Below, piece by piece: positions 16,960-24,987 of a DNA stretch of 36,602 nt. Each line of letters opens with the position of its first letter. Within the stretch, counting starts at the first letter, position 1. A model generated the notes under the pieces. That model saw only the letters and a program-made list of their open reading frames with translations. It did no database searches and was not told where the DNA came from. A program made the position numbers and the translations under genes. The DNA is from Gammaproteobacteria bacterium (GTDB lineage: Bacteria; Pseudomonadota; Gammaproteobacteria; Enterobacterales; Psychrobiaceae). Location: positions 1 through 36,602 of the forward strand of contig JABSRT010000035.1 of NCBI GenBank assembly GCA_013214945.1. The letters run 5' to 3'.

Positions 16960-17577
16960 CGGTTTTTCTCCTTGGGAGTTGGTTTGAATTTGAGAAGTAG
17001 AACTTTGGATTTGTTTAGCCATCGACGAAGAAAGCGCAGTCACACTTTCCATTCCATCAAGACCAGGCTGATTGGTTAGTGCAGCCAGATATAAATCTTC
17101 AACTGCACCGGTTTGTTTGTTGTATGGGAAAACAGCAGAGATAAAACGATATTCACCAGCCTTGATGTGTGCTTTAGCTGTTGCAGTCCATTGGACATCG
17201 GTTGCGAACAGACCAGCACCTTCACGCCACTCAATATTTCTAAACCAGCCAGCAGCTGGCGCAGGCTTGCCATTGTCACTGGCATTTAGTGTTTGATGTT
17301 CGTAATCAATAACGAGTTGATTGTTGCGGCCAGCTACTTTGGCAATGACACGTTCTGCGATAGCACGGTCAATAAACCAATGGCCACCTGGCACATCAGT
17401 TGGCCGCGCATCGATAACCGCTTTAAAGAAGCCAGCAGGTAACAACTGAATTTCATTAGGCTTGGAATAATCAACCGTGCAGGCTGCAAAACCGAATTCA
17501 ACGGGCGCAGCTGTCAAAACAGCCAAACCTTGGTTTAGCTGTAGCGTCGATTTTATGTGAGAGAGTGTTTTTTTCAT
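16402..17577 (-). CDS. Head maturation protease with C-terminal scaffold, Mu gpI-like
   Basis: A 391-residue protein. The first 180 residues match the Mu I protease region (ATVDYSKPNEIQLLPAG-like start, LVIDYEHQTL, AGWFRNIEWREGAGLFA, EYRFISAVFPY, ALTNQPGLDGM). The rest, from the internal ATG at 16959, is scaffold-like: Ala/Leu/Lys coiled coil, and can be translated independently. The protease clears the scaffold from the prohead. The gene lacks a Shine-Dalgarno at its start; the leader TGGTCCCATGAA is nearly the same as that of the endolysin. A 24-bp promoter-like motif lies 29 nt upstream, equivalent to Mu PI. Confidence 0.9.
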   Translation of the reverse strand: MKKTLSHIKSTLQLNQGLAVLTAAPVEFGFAACTVDYSKPNEIQLLPAGFFKAVIDARPTDVPGGHWFIDRAIAERVIAKVAGRNNQLVIDYEHQTLNASDNGKPAPAAGWFRNIEWREGAGLFATDVQWTATAKAHIKAGEYRFISAVFPYNKQTGAVEDLYLAALTNQPGLDGMESVTALSSSMAKQIQSSTSQIQTNSQGEKPMNEAFKLLLSLVGVDVGDTDLTDAAALTALNDKAKVNIAALKADAGKVNDLSTQIAALKAKPNSGEPDPAQYVPVGVVKEMQTQIAALTSQANGSSVDTLIKEGLDNGRLLPAMEAWARTLGDTDVASLKSFLDTAEPIAALSAQQSKGKAPVVDDKTGLTSDQLAVCKATGISVEDFKANLESE

Positions 17578-17606
17578 GGGACCATGATGATCCCAATCTT
17601 AGATTT

Positions 17607-17630
17607 GGTGTATTAACGCGGGTTAGTAAA
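17607..17630 (-). promoter_or_regulatory. Late promoter-like element upstream of the protease gene (PI equivalent)
   Basis: On the plus strand this reads GG TGTATTAACGCGGGTTAG TAAA and is identical over 24 bp to 27730-27753. It contains the dyad TAAC-GCGG-GTTA. Read leftward it is followed after 8 bp by the -10-like TAAGAT and, 29 nt downstream, by the protease ATG. No -35 box is evident, which fits an activator-dependent late promoter such as Mu PI. Confidence 0.7.
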
Positions 17631-17645
17631 TTGAGCTAGCTGGAG

Positions 17646-18464
17646 TTATTCACCTGCTATTTTTAACTTTTCTTCTAGCAGATCCCTAACAGCTATTAAG
17701 GACTCCGTTCTCAATATCGATGTAACATTTTTTATAATAAAATATGAGTTTGAACCTTGTGCCAGATTAAATGCTGTGCTTTGATTCCTATCCATATATT
17801 CAATCGTTAACGTAGTAATTATCTTAGCACTCACCTCTAAACGCGCCCAACGCCTATCATTATAATTAGCTAGACGATCATTGTTTATTTGTGTAAATAA
17901 CTGCTCATCCAGATCTTTAGAGAACTCATACCCTTGATGGCTTCCCCTTATGATGTCACCAATAGTTACAGTAACATCAATTTTTTCAGAAAAACGTCTT
18001 ACAACTCTAGAAAGCACTTCAGAGCCGTATAGTTCAACCGACATTAAACTCTCATATTGCTGTGTTTCCACTTGAATCAATCGCGTTAGCTCACTAAGTT
18101 TTGCCTCTTTCTCAAAATGTTCAACTTGAGCTTCCATCGCCTTACGGCTCATCGCAGCTTCATCTTTTGTTGCCGCAACTTCTTCTCTGGTTAACCTCAA
18201 CTCTTTCATCTGCACATTGATAGACCAAATTAATAAAGCAACAGTGGCAAACCCCAAAACAGGATTTAACGTACCGCCAACAAAATCACCAAACTGAGCA
18301 AACGTTTCTTGGCTTCCCCAACCACTATTAAATTGCGAAAAATATAACCCTAGTAGGAATGCAACTAATAAGACTACACCGCCAAAGAAAAAATAGAGCC
18401 ACCGCGGGAATAGCGTATCATCCTGACTTGTCCTTGTTGTTGTATCCGTTACTTCACTCACCAC
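17646..18464 (-). CDS. Two-helix membrane protein, putative AbiC-like (copy 1)
   Basis: A 272-residue protein. A short cytoplasmic start is followed by two membrane helices (about 24-45 and 70-90) around a loop carrying AQFGDFVGGTLNP, then a coiled coil (about 90-150) and a variable C-terminal domain with VTIGDII. The FGDFVGGTLNP-helix-Q pattern is one I associate with putative phage abortive-infection proteins of the putAbiC type. The gene has AAGGAG six bases before a GTG start and its own promoter-like sequence, and is wedged between the G-like and I-like head genes, where Mu has none. It is a likely moron expressed from the prophage, possibly for superinfection exclusion. A head role is unlikely. 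The first 95 residues are close to copy 2, while the C-terminal half differs. Confidence 0.6.
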   Translation of the reverse strand: MVSEVTDTTTRTSQDDTLFPRWLYFFFGGVVLLVAFLLGLYFSQFNSGWGSQETFAQFGDFVGGTLNPVLGFATVALLIWSINVQMKELRLTREEVAATKDEAAMSRKAMEAQVEHFEKEAKLSELTRLIQVETQQYESLMSVELYGSEVLSRVVRRFSEKIDVTVTIGDIIRGSHQGYEFSKDLDEQLFTQINNDRLANYNDRRWARLEVSAKIITTLTIEYMDRNQSTAFNLAQGSNSYFIIKNVTSILRTESLIAVRDLLEEKLKIAGE

Positions 18465-18531
18465 AATAAACTCCTTTTTTAAAACCTTTATAAAAGCCGT
18501 TAAGCATCATTTCTTTAAAATTCATGCAGAT

Positions 18532-18561
18532 ATAATAAATCGAAACTTAAGGGGGCGTAAA
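18532..18561 (-). promoter_or_regulatory. Promoter candidate for membrane protein gene 1
   Basis: Read leftward, TTTACG (18556-18561) and TATTAT (18532-18537) are separated by 18 bp. The same spacing and nearly the same boxes occur in the duplicate at 19573-19602. The promoter lies about 70 bp upstream of the GTG start and would allow expression independent of the late operon. Confidence 0.45.
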
Positions 18562-18569
18562 GGTCTTAC

Positions 18570-18642
18570 TGAGCTTTGTTAAGATGTGAGCGCAATATAT
18601 TCAAAACTTCAACTTCATCATCGTTGCTTTACCCTAGGAATG
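18570..18642 (-). pseudogene. Fragment of the virion morphogenesis gene 3' end
   Basis: About 73 bp are clearly similar to the last codons of the G-like gene at 19607-19683 (shared GCTTTGTTAAGATGTGA on the plus strand), with scattered substitutions. The fragment ends abruptly at 18642, where the motif-containing sequence begins. It is a by-product of the tandem duplication and cannot make a functional protein. Confidence 0.88.
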
Positions 18643-18659
18643 CTCCCAATATTAGATTT

Positions 18660-18683
18660 GGTGCATAAACGCGGGTTAGTATA
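18660..18683 (-). promoter_or_regulatory. Degenerate copy of the late promoter-like element
   Basis: It matches 21 of the 24 positions of the motif at 17607-17630, with the central ACGCGGGTTAG intact and a -10-like TAATAT following. It arose in the tandem duplication. It no longer sits ahead of a start codon, but it could still start transcripts through membrane protein gene 1 toward the protease. Confidence 0.55.
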
Positions 18684-19505
18684 TTAATTTTTTTCCCTCG
18701 AAGGCACATCGTCATCAAGTAAATTATTTAATTTTTGTTTACCGTTGTAGAGTACTTCGGTTTCCAGAACACTATATACGTCTGCAAGGATTTGATGTGA
18801 CTCCCTTAGGTAGACCATAGTGAATTCATGGCTTCCTTCACTTAATTTTAAATATGAGTGAGTTAATCCACCTATAGTTAAAGCTACGTGTTCTAGTTTA
18901 GACCAATGAAGTCCATTACAATCACTGCTTTTATAGTCACTCCAGATAAGTTCATACAATTTACTTAAGGGGCCACTTTCAATTGACTTATTTAAATAGG
19001 ATTTATTAATAATATCTCCTATTGTTAATGGAAAGCTTGACTCCATATGGAAACGTAAAATTCTAATCTCTTCATCTCCGTTCCTAAACGGTTTTTTCAT
19101 CAATTCCTCATACTTATTTTTTTGTATATTAAGCAATCTAGTTACTTCATTTAGCTTTGCTTCATTTCTCAGATGCTCAACCTGGTTCTCTAATGCTTTG
19201 CGGCTACCTTTAATTTCTTCCCTAGTATCTTTCAATTCAGCCATCTGAAGTCTAATTGACCAAATCAATAATGCTACAGTTGCAAAACCTAAAATTGGAT
19301 TTAATGTACCGCCAACAAAATCACCGAACTGAGCAAACTTTTCTTGGCTCCCCCAACCATAACCTTTATTAAATTCTGAAAAGTATAACCCTAGTAGAAA
19401 TACTACCAATAATACTACAGCACCAAAGAACACATAAAGCCACGCTGGAAACTTAGTATCATCCTTGCTTGCCCTTGTATTTGCATCCGTTACTTCACTC
19501 ACCAC
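18684..19505 (-). CDS. Two-helix membrane protein, putative AbiC-like (copy 2)
   Basis: A 273-residue paralogue of the 17646-18464 protein. It has the same N-terminal plan: membrane helix at about 23-45, AQFGDFVGGTLNP, second helix at about 72-92, then a helical linker (VEHLRNEAKLNEVTRLL). The C-terminal domain keeps PLTIGDII and a W-x-x-LE-x-x-A motif but otherwise differs strongly from copy 1. AAGGAG lies 6 bases upstream of the first of two GTG codons; the first is used here. The conserved membrane part with a diversified cytoplasmic part suggests a common membrane action with different triggers. The AbiC-type assignment is from pattern memory and unproven. Confidence 0.6.
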   Translation of the reverse strand: MVSEVTDANTRASKDDTKFPAWLYVFFGAVVLLVVFLLGLYFSEFNKGYGWGSQEKFAQFGDFVGGTLNPILGFATVALLIWSIRLQMAELKDTREEIKGSRKALENQVEHLRNEAKLNEVTRLLNIQKNKYEELMKKPFRNGDEEIRILRFHMESSFPLTIGDIINKSYLNKSIESGPLSKLYELIWSDYKSSDCNGLHWSKLEHVALTIGGLTHSYLKLSEGSHEFTMVYLRESHQILADVYSVLETEVLYNGKQKLNNLLDDDVPSREKN

Positions 19506-19572
19506 AATAAACTCCTTTTTTAAAACCTTTATAAAAGCCGTTAAGCGTCAATCATATAAAATTCAGGCGGAT

Positions 19573-19602
19573 ATACTAAATCAAAACTTAAGGGGGCGTA
19601 AA
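19573..19602 (-). promoter_or_regulatory. Promoter candidate for membrane protein gene 2
   Basis: Read leftward, TTTACG (19597-19602) and TAGTAT (19573-19578) are separated by 18 bp and lie just after the stop codon of the G-like gene. The duplicate at 18532-18561 preserves both boxes and spacing while surrounding bases have changed, which supports function. Confidence 0.45.
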
Positions 19603-19606
19603 GGGC

Positions 19607-20056
19607 TTACAGGGCTTTGTTAAGATGTGAACGCAATATGTCCAAAACCTCAACTTCATCGTCACGGCTTAACCCAAGGAATGGACGCTCGGGAATATTG
19701 GCACTGTCACGGCCAAACTGGTGAGTAGCGGCATATTCCAATGGTGAACCAAACTGCAGCTGATTTTTACTAATTTGATAATTAAGGGTGTCGGCCAAGG
19801 TGCCATAGCCGCGCAGTATTTTTTCTGATTGATTGCTTAGGGCTTTCAGCTCAATTGTATTAACACTGAGCAGTTCCCAGGGCATGCCATCAGGGGCTTG
19901 TTGATCTTTAAACCGCTGTTCATGGCTTTCTAGCAGATGTTCACCAATGTCACGAAAGGCAGGTTCTAGGCTTTGCCCTTGCTTAATCAGCTGGTTAAGT
20001 GCGTTAGTTATATCGCCATCACCAATAACATCAATTGAGATAAAGCTACCGGCCAT
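19607..20056 (-). CDS. Virion morphogenesis protein, Mu gpG-like
   Basis: A 149-residue protein of the phage virion morphogenesis family (Mu G, P2 S-related). It shows FRDIGEHLLESHEQRFKDQ near residue 40, DGMPWELLSVNT, the LRGYGTLADTLNYQI segment, YAATHQFGRDS and the C-terminal RPFLGLSRDDE. In Mu this protein is involved in head or tail completion. Its start overlaps the preceding small gene by one base. Its 3' end is duplicated as a fragment at 18570-18642. Confidence 0.88.
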   Translation of the reverse strand: MAGSFISIDVIGDGDITNALNQLIKQGQSLEPAFRDIGEHLLESHEQRFKDQQAPDGMPWELLSVNTIELKALSNQSEKILRGYGTLADTLNYQISKNQLQFGSPLEYAATHQFGRDSANIPERPFLGLSRDDEVEVLDILRSHLNKAL

Positions 20057-20313
20057 TAGCTATCCAGCCCAGACAAATAAATTAACTCGTTATCGGTGGC
20101 CGTAACGTATAAGGATTCCCATACTTCAGCAAAGGCATCTTGTTCATAGTCAGTTGCCTGACGCTCTAGCGCCTGGATGCGTTCAACCTTAGTTTCAATA
20201 TTCAGGCTGTTGTCCTGGTTAATCGCATTGGCATGTTCAACCAGCGGGAACGGCCCCTGGCTCCGTGGGTTAGCCTTGGCATTAGCCAACATCTTTGCTA
20301 AATCTTTATCCAT
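20056..20313 (-). CDS. Small helical phage protein between MuF and G
   Basis: An 85-residue, acidic, mainly helical protein (NIETKVERIQALERQATDYEQDAFAEVWESLY). The start overlaps the end of the MuF-like gene by 8 bp and the stop overlaps the G-like start, so it is translated as part of the head operon. I do not recognise a family. A role as an assembly accessory is only inferred from position. Confidence 0.65.
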   Translation of the reverse strand: MDKDLAKMLANAKANPRSQGPFPLVEHANAINQDNSLNIETKVERIQALERQATDYEQDAFAEVWESLYVTATDNELIYLSGLDS

Positions 20314-21727
20314 TAAGCACTTGCTCCATTAACTTATCGAAATATTCAGCCAACTCAGGACTAAATTCTGCTAACGCTTTACGATTCAACACCCAGGCGG
20401 CGAAGTGTTCGGCGTGCCATTCAAAATCATCAGCTCTGGCACGGGTAGTTAAAAACATCTCAACACCACGTTTTGGTGAACCTGCCTTAAAGTGTAACTG
20501 ATGGCCGATTTCATGCAACCAGGTAACGATGGTTCCACCATGATGACCACTTTCACTTAGTGTGCGGATCAAGTGAGACATCGAAAATATTTCCTGACCA
20601 CCATCGCCTAACAGTTTCGCCAATACGACAGACTGCCGCAATTCATTCGAATTGGCCTTGCTAAAGTTAACCGTACTGCCCACCCGGATATTTACATGAT
20701 CATAGCTAGATGAAGTAAATCCCCATGACTTACGATAATGTCGAGTCGTAAAATAAACTCTGGGAAACTTAAAACCAGTTTGTAAATATTCCTCTACCTG
20801 CGGTTCAATGGCAAGCGTTGCTCGTGTTCCTGGTCCCATCTCGGAGACTTTCAAGAATAGGCTCTTAACATTTTGACTCTTGAGAAACTGGCCGAGTTGT
20901 TCAACTTGAACTTTAGAACGGGTCTGCTTCATCTCATCCAAAACGCGATTTAGGCCATGCACATCAGCCCCTTTAACCGTACTAAATACTGTTGGCACCA
21001 CACGCTTGGGCGGTTGATACACTTTAGCCTTAGCCTTAGCCTTAGTCTTAGCTTGCTGCTGCAGTTGGCGCTTCTGGATAGGTTTTTGAGGTGCATAGTC
21101 AAAGCCTGGATCAATTCCTTTGGGGATCACATGCACTTCACCAGTTGCCTTATCCGTCCAATCAAAGCTGCCATCCTTGGGCGCAGTTCCTGGCGTCAGG
21201 CCTTTACGTTCCATTGTGGCTTGGCTGCGACCATAAACCTTACACTTACAACCCCAACCATTTTGCGGCATGTGGGTTAGCCACCAGGCATCGTCCTTTG
21301 CCAGTAACAACCCATTCCAACTTAAGTGCATTGGCCGTGGACTCAAGCTGTCACCGTGGCGATATTCCCAAAACTCAAAGTGCTGCAGCTGCTCGAAGCG
21401 TCCCGCGTTATAACTCTGACGTATATTGGTGTCATAAATCACTTTAGAGCGCCAAGCCGCTTTTCCTGTGTGTTCCCAACCATGACGGGCAACAATGTTT
21501 TTAAATTCTTTTTTAAACCAGGTTAACGACTTGCCCTCAGCAATGGCCATGTCGACCGCTTTGCGAAAGTCATTGAGCAAATCATCTTTCATTGCACCGG
21601 CAACCATGAAGGCATTGTTATGGCCAGCTTGCCACACATCGTTCCAACGCTCGGTTGGCACGTTGAGCTTGCCTTTAAAAAAAGTGATAGCCTCGATAAA
21701 GGGCAGCGAACCATAGCGAACAGCCAT
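20306..21727 (-). CDS. MuF-like head protein with C-terminal zinc-metallopeptidase-like domain
   Basis: A 473-residue protein. Residues 1-200 are MuF-like: IEAITFFKGKLNVPTERWNDV, a helical region, YDTNIRQSYNAGRFEQLQ and the Cys-containing NGWGCKCKVYGRS. A basic linker (about 215-240) has alternating Lys-Ala repeats. The C-terminal half ends in a zincin signature: HEIGHQLH at 405-412, with FEWHAEHFAAW about 30 residues later giving Glu ligand candidates E436 and E440. MuF proteins often carry polymorphic C-terminal toxin or enzyme domains that are injected or act in the head. A peptidase active on virion or host proteins is inferred. The gene overlaps the portal stop by one base. Confidence 0.85.
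   Translation of the reverse strand: MAVRYGSLPFIEAITFFKGKLNVPTERWNDVWQAGHNNAFMVAGAMKDDLLNDFRKAVDMAIAEGKSLTWFKKEFKNIVARHGWEHTGKAAWRSKVIYDTNIRQSYNAGRFEQLQHFEFWEYRHGDSLSPRPMHLSWNGLLLAKDDAWWLTHMPQNGWGCKCKVYGRSQATMERKGLTPGTAPKDGSFDWTDKATGEVHVIPKGIDPGFDYAPQKPIQKRQLQQQAKTKAKAKAKVYQPPKRVVPTVFSTVKGADVHGLNRVLDEMKQTRSKVQVEQLGQFLKSQNVKSLFLKVSEMGPGTRATLAIEPQVEEYLQTGFKFPRVYFTTRHYRKSWGFTSSSYDHVNIRVGSTVNFSKANSNELRQSVVLAKLLGDGGQEIFSMSHLIRTLSESGHHGGTIVTWLHEIGHQLHFKAGSPKRGVEMFLTTRARADDFEWHAEHFAAWVLNRKALAEFSPELAEYFDKLMEQVLNG
21022..21051. repeat. 6-bp tandem repeat encoding a Lys-Ala linker
   Basis: TTAGCC units, the last as TTAGTC, repeat about four to five times within the linker of the MuF-like protein. Each unit is two codons, so slippage would change linker length by Lys-Ala pairs without breaking the frame. 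It separates the head-binding part from the metallopeptidase-like part. Confidence 0.75.
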
Positions 21728-23343
21728 TAGTTACCCTCGCTCACTTCATATTGCCCAGCCAATTCACTGGCAACCAAAGCACGTTGTAACACCTCAGTCG
21801 CTTCCCCGGTCGATAAATCCAGGGCATTAAGCTTTTGCTGCAAATCATCGAGACTGCTGGCACCATCAACCAGTTGCTGTATTTCATCGGTGTATCCAGC
21901 CAACAGTGGTGCAAGTTCTTTACTAAGCTGTTTACTGTAATCATCAGCAACATCCTTATCCGTACCAAAGGCACTTTCACGATTTGAAAGACCTTTTAAC
22001 ACTGCGATAGATTGCTTAAGCGAGGCTTTAGGCTTAACTTCCGGTTGCGTTGCAACGCCAAGCACAGCCTCATCATCTTTTGGAAATGGAATTTGCAACT
22101 TATTGTGCGCCCATTCCTGCGGAATTTTAAAACCAATGCCGACAAGTTTAGGAAAAGCCTCCGATAACAAATTAATGTCTTCAGGCGCTTGAGTATCAAA
22201 TTCTAGCTTGGGTAACCGGCGATAATTACGATATGACTTACAGTTAAGCGCATACAACGGCAAGATCAAATCACGATTAAGTGTTGCGGCATACTGACGT
22301 AAATCGCCATCACGCAGCTCAAAGCGGCACTCATTGTGCACGTTACCCAGGGCGTTAGTTGAGCTTTTACCATCAGCCTGGCTGGTTAACGTACCGCCAA
22401 GGATCGCTTTAGAGACTGAACGCTCAGCCCAGCTAATCATGGCTTCAAACGGCCCAGCCGCGCCTTTGGCCGCTTCTTCAAACTCAATATCCATACCCTT
22501 TGGTATGATGGCCGCGCTGTTATGGCCAATGCCCATCACGGCCCGGAGCAAGGTATTTTTCTCTTTTGGTGTCGCGCCGCCAGGATACTTGCCCAGACGC
22601 AGCGGCAAGCCGTAAATCTCTAAGAACTCGGCCAGGTCACGGACACTGTAGTTTTTAAACAGGAACGGCCACGCCAATACCCGAACCAAACCAGTGGTAC
22701 CCAAATAACCCGATTTAGCGCGGTGAGTGTGGCTAATCCAGCCAAATTTAATTAACTCAGCCCCTTCATTGGAGTTATCACGCAGCCGCAGCTGGTTGCG
22801 ATCGTCGGGATGCAGCTTAAACCAGCTTGGTTCACGATGAATTACCTGGGGAGTATGAAACCCGTCTATGCGCTGCCAGTTAAGTTCCTGGTTGCTATAG
22901 CCCTTAAGTAAGGCATCGCCCATATTAAGCATGATGTCTTCAAAGCAGCCCATGTCTTCAATCAGCTGCTGAACAATCAAGGTATCTTCAATCTCTTGCT
23001 TGGTTGCATCGCGTGGCGGTTTAATCGTCCAGGGCACCGACAAAGCCGCTGTTTTGCGCTTTTGTAGTTCAGAGAATATATGGGCATCTTTCTCTTCGAT
23101 ATCAGCGGCCAGTTCACATTGCGCCACCAAATCGCCTTGCTCGGCTCGCAGCATAATGCCCGCTAGTTTTTTTGGCGTCAGGCCACGGCTGGGGTGATTG
23201 GCGTATTCACCATGCAGGTGCGCTACTTTGGCTTCACCGGTTTGCAAATGCTCTAACTTAACCCGGGTTGTGACCGGGTTGGAATCAACAGATTGCACAT
23301 AGCCATCAGCATCGATCCGTACCCGTGGTTTGGTATCGCTCAT
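21727..23343 (-). CDS. Portal protein, DUF935 (Mu gp29-like)
   Basis: A 538-residue protein that forms the dodecameric DNA entry pore. Motifs include GLTPKKLAGIMLRAEQGD, LQKRKTAALSVPWTI, QELNWQRIDG, REPSWFKLHPDDRNQLRLR, LVRVLAWPFLFKNYSVRDLAEF and YGLPLRLGKYP. These are typical of DUF935 portals. A C-terminal helical tail of about 100 residues follows. It is set between large terminase and MuF, the standard order. Confidence 0.94.
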   Translation of the reverse strand: MSDTKPRVRIDADGYVQSVDSNPVTTRVKLEHLQTGEAKVAHLHGEYANHPSRGLTPKKLAGIMLRAEQGDLVAQCELAADIEEKDAHIFSELQKRKTAALSVPWTIKPPRDATKQEIEDTLIVQQLIEDMGCFEDIMLNMGDALLKGYSNQELNWQRIDGFHTPQVIHREPSWFKLHPDDRNQLRLRDNSNEGAELIKFGWISHTHRAKSGYLGTTGLVRVLAWPFLFKNYSVRDLAEFLEIYGLPLRLGKYPGGATPKEKNTLLRAVMGIGHNSAAIIPKGMDIEFEEAAKGAAGPFEAMISWAERSVSKAILGGTLTSQADGKSSTNALGNVHNECRFELRDGDLRQYAATLNRDLILPLYALNCKSYRNYRRLPKLEFDTQAPEDINLLSEAFPKLVGIGFKIPQEWAHNKLQIPFPKDDEAVLGVATQPEVKPKASLKQSIAVLKGLSNRESAFGTDKDVADDYSKQLSKELAPLLAGYTDEIQQLVDGASSLDDLQQKLNALDLSTGEATEVLQRALVASELAGQYEVSEGN

Positions 23344-23367
23344 ACTTTTCTCCGCAAAATAAGATCC

Positions 23368-24987
23368 TTAAAAGCCGCCATTGGGGCTGTCATTAAAATC
23401 GTTGTCATCATCGTCTTCTTCTTCAGAACCATCCCAACGACTGCCTTTGTCGGGGGCCGCTTCATATTCAATCGCGCTACCTTCCATCCAGCTGGCACGA
23501 ACTGCCATAGCCAAGCCAACCGCAAAGTCACCGTGGCGCTGTTGGCCTGTAGTACTGCTTTTATCACTGCCTTTATCAATTTTTGGGACGCCGTTTATGA
23601 CTTTCACTTTTGCTAAATCGTCGAGCACATCCTGATGGCGTGGCAATTCGAGGTTTTGATCTTCAAACTCGGCCTTCATCTTTGGCATCCACTCGCGATA
23701 CCAAGATTCACTTAGCATCACTTGCTCAACCATTTCGGTGCCATAGCGGAACATCGCCGCTTCAGCTAAGTAACCGCCGTTACCTGTCGCATCGAACGCC
23801 AGACCCCGAAGCCGTGGCAACCGGTCACAGATATAAAACATAACCTCGCGCTGGGCGTCATAGGTCAGCTTGGCCAAGTCAACCACGAACGGTACACGCT
23901 TGGATAAATCAGGTTTAATCGTGAGCGGACAGAACACCGATAAATCACCTTTACGGGCAAAATCTTCGCCAAAGGCGTGCTGATGATCGGGGTTGAGTTT
24001 GTCCAGGAACGGCTTTAATTCATCACACCATTCTCTAACCTGGATATTGCGATGCGCCTCTGACCAGGTTTCAAAATCTTTGGGTGCAGTAATGCGGATG
24101 ATAGGTATGGATTTGTCATTAACCATCGCCTGCTCAATCAGAACCCGCTTAATGTAAGTACCGCCTCCTTGCTTGGGCACGCAGTAATATTCTTCCAGGG
24201 CGTCGTCTTCGGTAGCCGTGTCTTTGAGTAATCCGGCTTTCCACTCATCTTCTTTGTCTTGGGACCATAGTTCGCCGTTGATTTGGCAAATACGTTTATA
24301 CAAGCCCTGATTACAGGCATCATCAAGCGTGATGGTGTGGATTGAATAGCGTTTCCGCCCAGCACGACTATCGTTGATTAGTTGGTTAAACAGGTTGCTC
24401 ACATCGTTGTGGGTACTGATTAATCGAACCTTTGCACCCCACATTGTCAATGCCAGTCCAGCTTTGAGTACTTCCGCTAACCGGTCATGGAATGCGGCTT
24501 CATCAATGGTGACGTTACCTTGCATGCCACGCAGGTTCGACGGATTGGAACTCAGCGCCTGTACCTTGTAGCCAGAAGCAAAGTAAATCACAAAAGTCAG
24601 GATCTCTTTGTCGCCATCGCCAATGAATACATCTTCTTGAATTTGACCCGCCGCTTTATTAAATGCCTTGGCCCACATCGCCACCGCATCAATAAACTCA
24701 CGCGCCATTTCCTTGGTTGAACCAACATAGAAGTGGTGTCTTCCGCCAGCTGATTTTGTTGCACTGGCCGTTAAGGTTGCATCGGCGGCTTCAGCCCAGG
24801 TAATGCCGGTACGACGTGATTTTTCCGCTATCTTTAACGGTGACTCATCGGCTATCCACGCTTTTTGATACGGCAACAATATTTCGTTTTCATCGTATTG
24901 ATGCAGCTGCTCAGAAACAGCCTCAGCGGTGGGTGTTTTGCGAGAGCCCTCAGCGTTACGAAAGCCTTCCGCGTTGATAGAAGTCAT
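23368..24987 (-). CDS. Terminase large subunit, Mu gp28-like
   Basis: A 539-residue packaging ATPase and nuclease. The P-loop equivalent is KSRRTGITWAEA (about 56-67), and the Walker B region is NVTIDEAAFHD (about 154-164). The coupling motif (ISTHND) follows, and the C-terminal nuclease is visible from GEDFARKGDLSVFCPL, with FDATGNGGYLAEAA as the second acidic motif. An acidic, low-complexity tail (DGSEEEDDDDNDF) ends the protein. It packages replicated phage DNA by a headful mechanism in Mu-like phages. The start overlaps the stop of the small terminase gene. Confidence 0.94.
   Translation of the reverse strand: MTSINAEGFRNAEGSRKTPTAEAVSEQLHQYDENEILLPYQKAWIADESPLKIAEKSRRTGITWAEAADATLTASATKSAGGRHHFYVGSTKEMAREFIDAVAMWAKAFNKAAGQIQEDVFIGDGDKEILTFVIYFASGYKVQALSSNPSNLRGMQGNVTIDEAAFHDRLAEVLKAGLALTMWGAKVRLISTHNDVSNLFNQLINDSRAGRKRYSIHTITLDDACNQGLYKRICQINGELWSQDKEDEWKAGLLKDTATEDDALEEYYCVPKQGGGTYIKRVLIEQAMVNDKSIPIIRITAPKDFETWSEAHRNIQVREWCDELKPFLDKLNPDHQHAFGEDFARKGDLSVFCPLTIKPDLSKRVPFVVDLAKLTYDAQREVMFYICDRLPRLRGLAFDATGNGGYLAEAAMFRYGTEMVEQVMLSESWYREWMPKMKAEFEDQNLELPRHQDVLDDLAKVKVINGVPKIDKGSDKSSTTGQQRHGDFAVGLAMAVRASWMEGSAIEYEAAPDKGSRWDGSEEEDDDDNDFNDSPNGGF

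Larger units (their letters stand above)
17591..18642. repeat. Tandem duplication, left copy
   Basis: This unit holds, in plus order, the late-promoter-like motif, membrane protein gene 1, its promoter region, and a decayed copy of about 75 bp of the 3' end of the virion morphogenesis gene (18570-18642). The same order occurs in 18644-19683 with an intact gene. The two copies meet at 18642/18643. Noncoding parts are highly similar, whereas the 3' halves of the two coding regions have diverged. Confidence 0.88.
18644..19683. repeat. Tandem duplication, right copy
   Basis: This is the partner of 17591-18642. It contains a degenerate late-promoter-like motif, membrane protein gene 2, its promoter and the intact 3' end of the virion morphogenesis gene. 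Its right side continues into the intact G-like gene, so this copy keeps the ancestral junction with upstream phage genes, and the left copy keeps the junction with the protease gene. Confidence 0.88.
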
